DNA from: an uncultured Bacteroidota bacterium | Lineage (GTDB): Bacteria; Bacteroidota; Bacteroidia; NS11-12g; UBA955 | Length of the DNA stretch: 7,620 nucleotides | Direction: 5' to 3' | Assembly (NCBI GenBank): GCA_903953615.1 | Contig: CAJBKH010000028.1 | Coordinates: forward strand, 1 to 7,620 | Made by a program: the position numbers and the translations under genes | In this document: positions 7,234 through 7,620 of the stretch, in pieces | Position numbering within the stretch: position 1 is the stretch's first letter | Layout of the letters: each line of letters opens with the position of its first letter | Notes under the pieces: model-generated | Told to the model about the DNA's origin: nothing | Database searches by the model: none | The model's input: only the letters and a program-made list of their open reading frames with translations

Positions 7234-7620
7234 ATGAAGAATAAGGTTGTTTTAAGTCTACTTTTTTTTACATTACTCTACAGTGTACTCACACAATTTT
7301 ATGGTTTAGGTAAACTGCCTATTGTGCAGTGGGACGAGTCGCGCTTGGCAGTGAATGCAGCTGAAATGTACCAGTCGCACAATTACATTGTAACCACTTA
7401 CGGGCATCAACCTGATTTGTACAATACCAAACCACCTTTAATGATATGGTTACAAGTGTTGTCCATAAAGTGTTTTGGGCTCACTGAATGGGCCATTCGT
7501 TTTCCTTCTGCCTTGGCTGGCTTGTTGACCATTTGGTTGGTGGGACTCATCGTTTTTAGAAAAACACAATCTGTTTTAAGTACTTGCTTGGCCATGCTGA
7601 TACTTATAACATGCGATGGA
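7234..7620 (+). CDS. GT-C fold glycosyltransferase, PMT/ArnT-like (family 39/83 type), 3'-truncated by window edge
   Basis: From ATG 7234 the frame is open through the last base, giving 129 residues of an integral membrane protein. A first transmembrane helix (about residues 4-22) leads to an extracytoplasmic loop containing V31-QWDESRLAVNAAEM, where D34-E35 matches the conserved acidic pair of the first loop in protein-O-mannosyltransferase and ArnT-type enzymes. NTKPPLMIWLQ (64-74) corresponds to their KPPL..WL motif, and WAIRFPSALAGLLTIWLVGLIVF is the next typical helix with its R-x-PSAL lead-in. These enzymes transfer sugars from polyprenyl-phosphate donors to lipids or proteins on the outer face of the inner membrane; acceptor and sugar cannot be deduced. 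The start lies 13 nt after the cphA stop, suggesting an operon. About two thirds or more of the protein should lie beyond the window. Confidence 0.88.
   Translation, partial: MKNKVVLSLLFFTLLYSVLTQFYGLGKLPIVQWDESRLAVNAAEMYQSHNYIVTTYGHQPDLYNTKPPLMIWLQVLSIKCFGLTEWAIRFPSALAGLLTIWLVGLIVFRKTQSVLSTCLAMLILITCDG

Overview
The window looks like a chromosomal segment of a member of the Bacteroidota, plausibly a Chitinophagales or Sphingobacteriales relative. The grounds are low G+C, two lipoproteins or lipoprotein-like exported proteins (one with a typical SC-KKE lipobox), no obvious Shine-Dalgarno sequences, A-rich leaders, and an exact match to the TAnnTTTG -7 promoter element of this phylum. I cannot place the genus from the sequence alone.

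Layout from left to right. (1) 1-1029 (+) is the C-terminal bulk of a DUF1016/YhcG-family PD-(D/E)XK nuclease-domain protein. It is cut by the left edge and visibly more A+T-rich than the rest, so probably accessory. Its inter-domain linker carries a duplicated 24-bp segment, one copy of which contains a perfect 9-bp-arm palindrome. (2) 1107-2231 (-) is an exported serine hydrolase of the class C beta-lactamase / D-aminopeptidase superfamily. (3) 2289-3182 (-) is a secreted lipoprotein of a Bacteroidota family with no known function, followed by a strong intrinsic terminator whose T-tract directly touches the start codon of the serine hydrolase. (4) 3256-4437 (-) is a class III PLP-dependent aminotransferase that apparently starts at TTG. 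(5) 4438-4589 is a 152-bp divergent promoter region. (6) 4590-7220 (+) is a full-length cyanophycin synthetase (cphA) with all three domains and intact motifs. (7) 7234-7620 (+) is the start of a GT-C fold glycosyltransferase (PMT/ArnT type), 13 nt after cphA and cut by the right edge.

The best-understood gene is cphA, which polymerises aspartate and arginine into cyanophycin, a nitrogen, carbon and energy reserve. No cyanophycinase or isoaspartyl dipeptidase is visible, so any degradation genes must lie elsewhere. The divergent aminotransferase belongs to a superfamily that includes ornithine and acetylornithine aminotransferases. A link to arginine supply for cyanophycin is therefore conceivable but not shown. 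The two exported proteins on the minus strand are surface or periplasmic and have no evident link to cyanophycin. I see no tRNA, rRNA, CRISPR array, insertion sequence or prophage structure. All intergenic gaps are short (13-152 bp), so there is no gene-free stretch above 300 bases.
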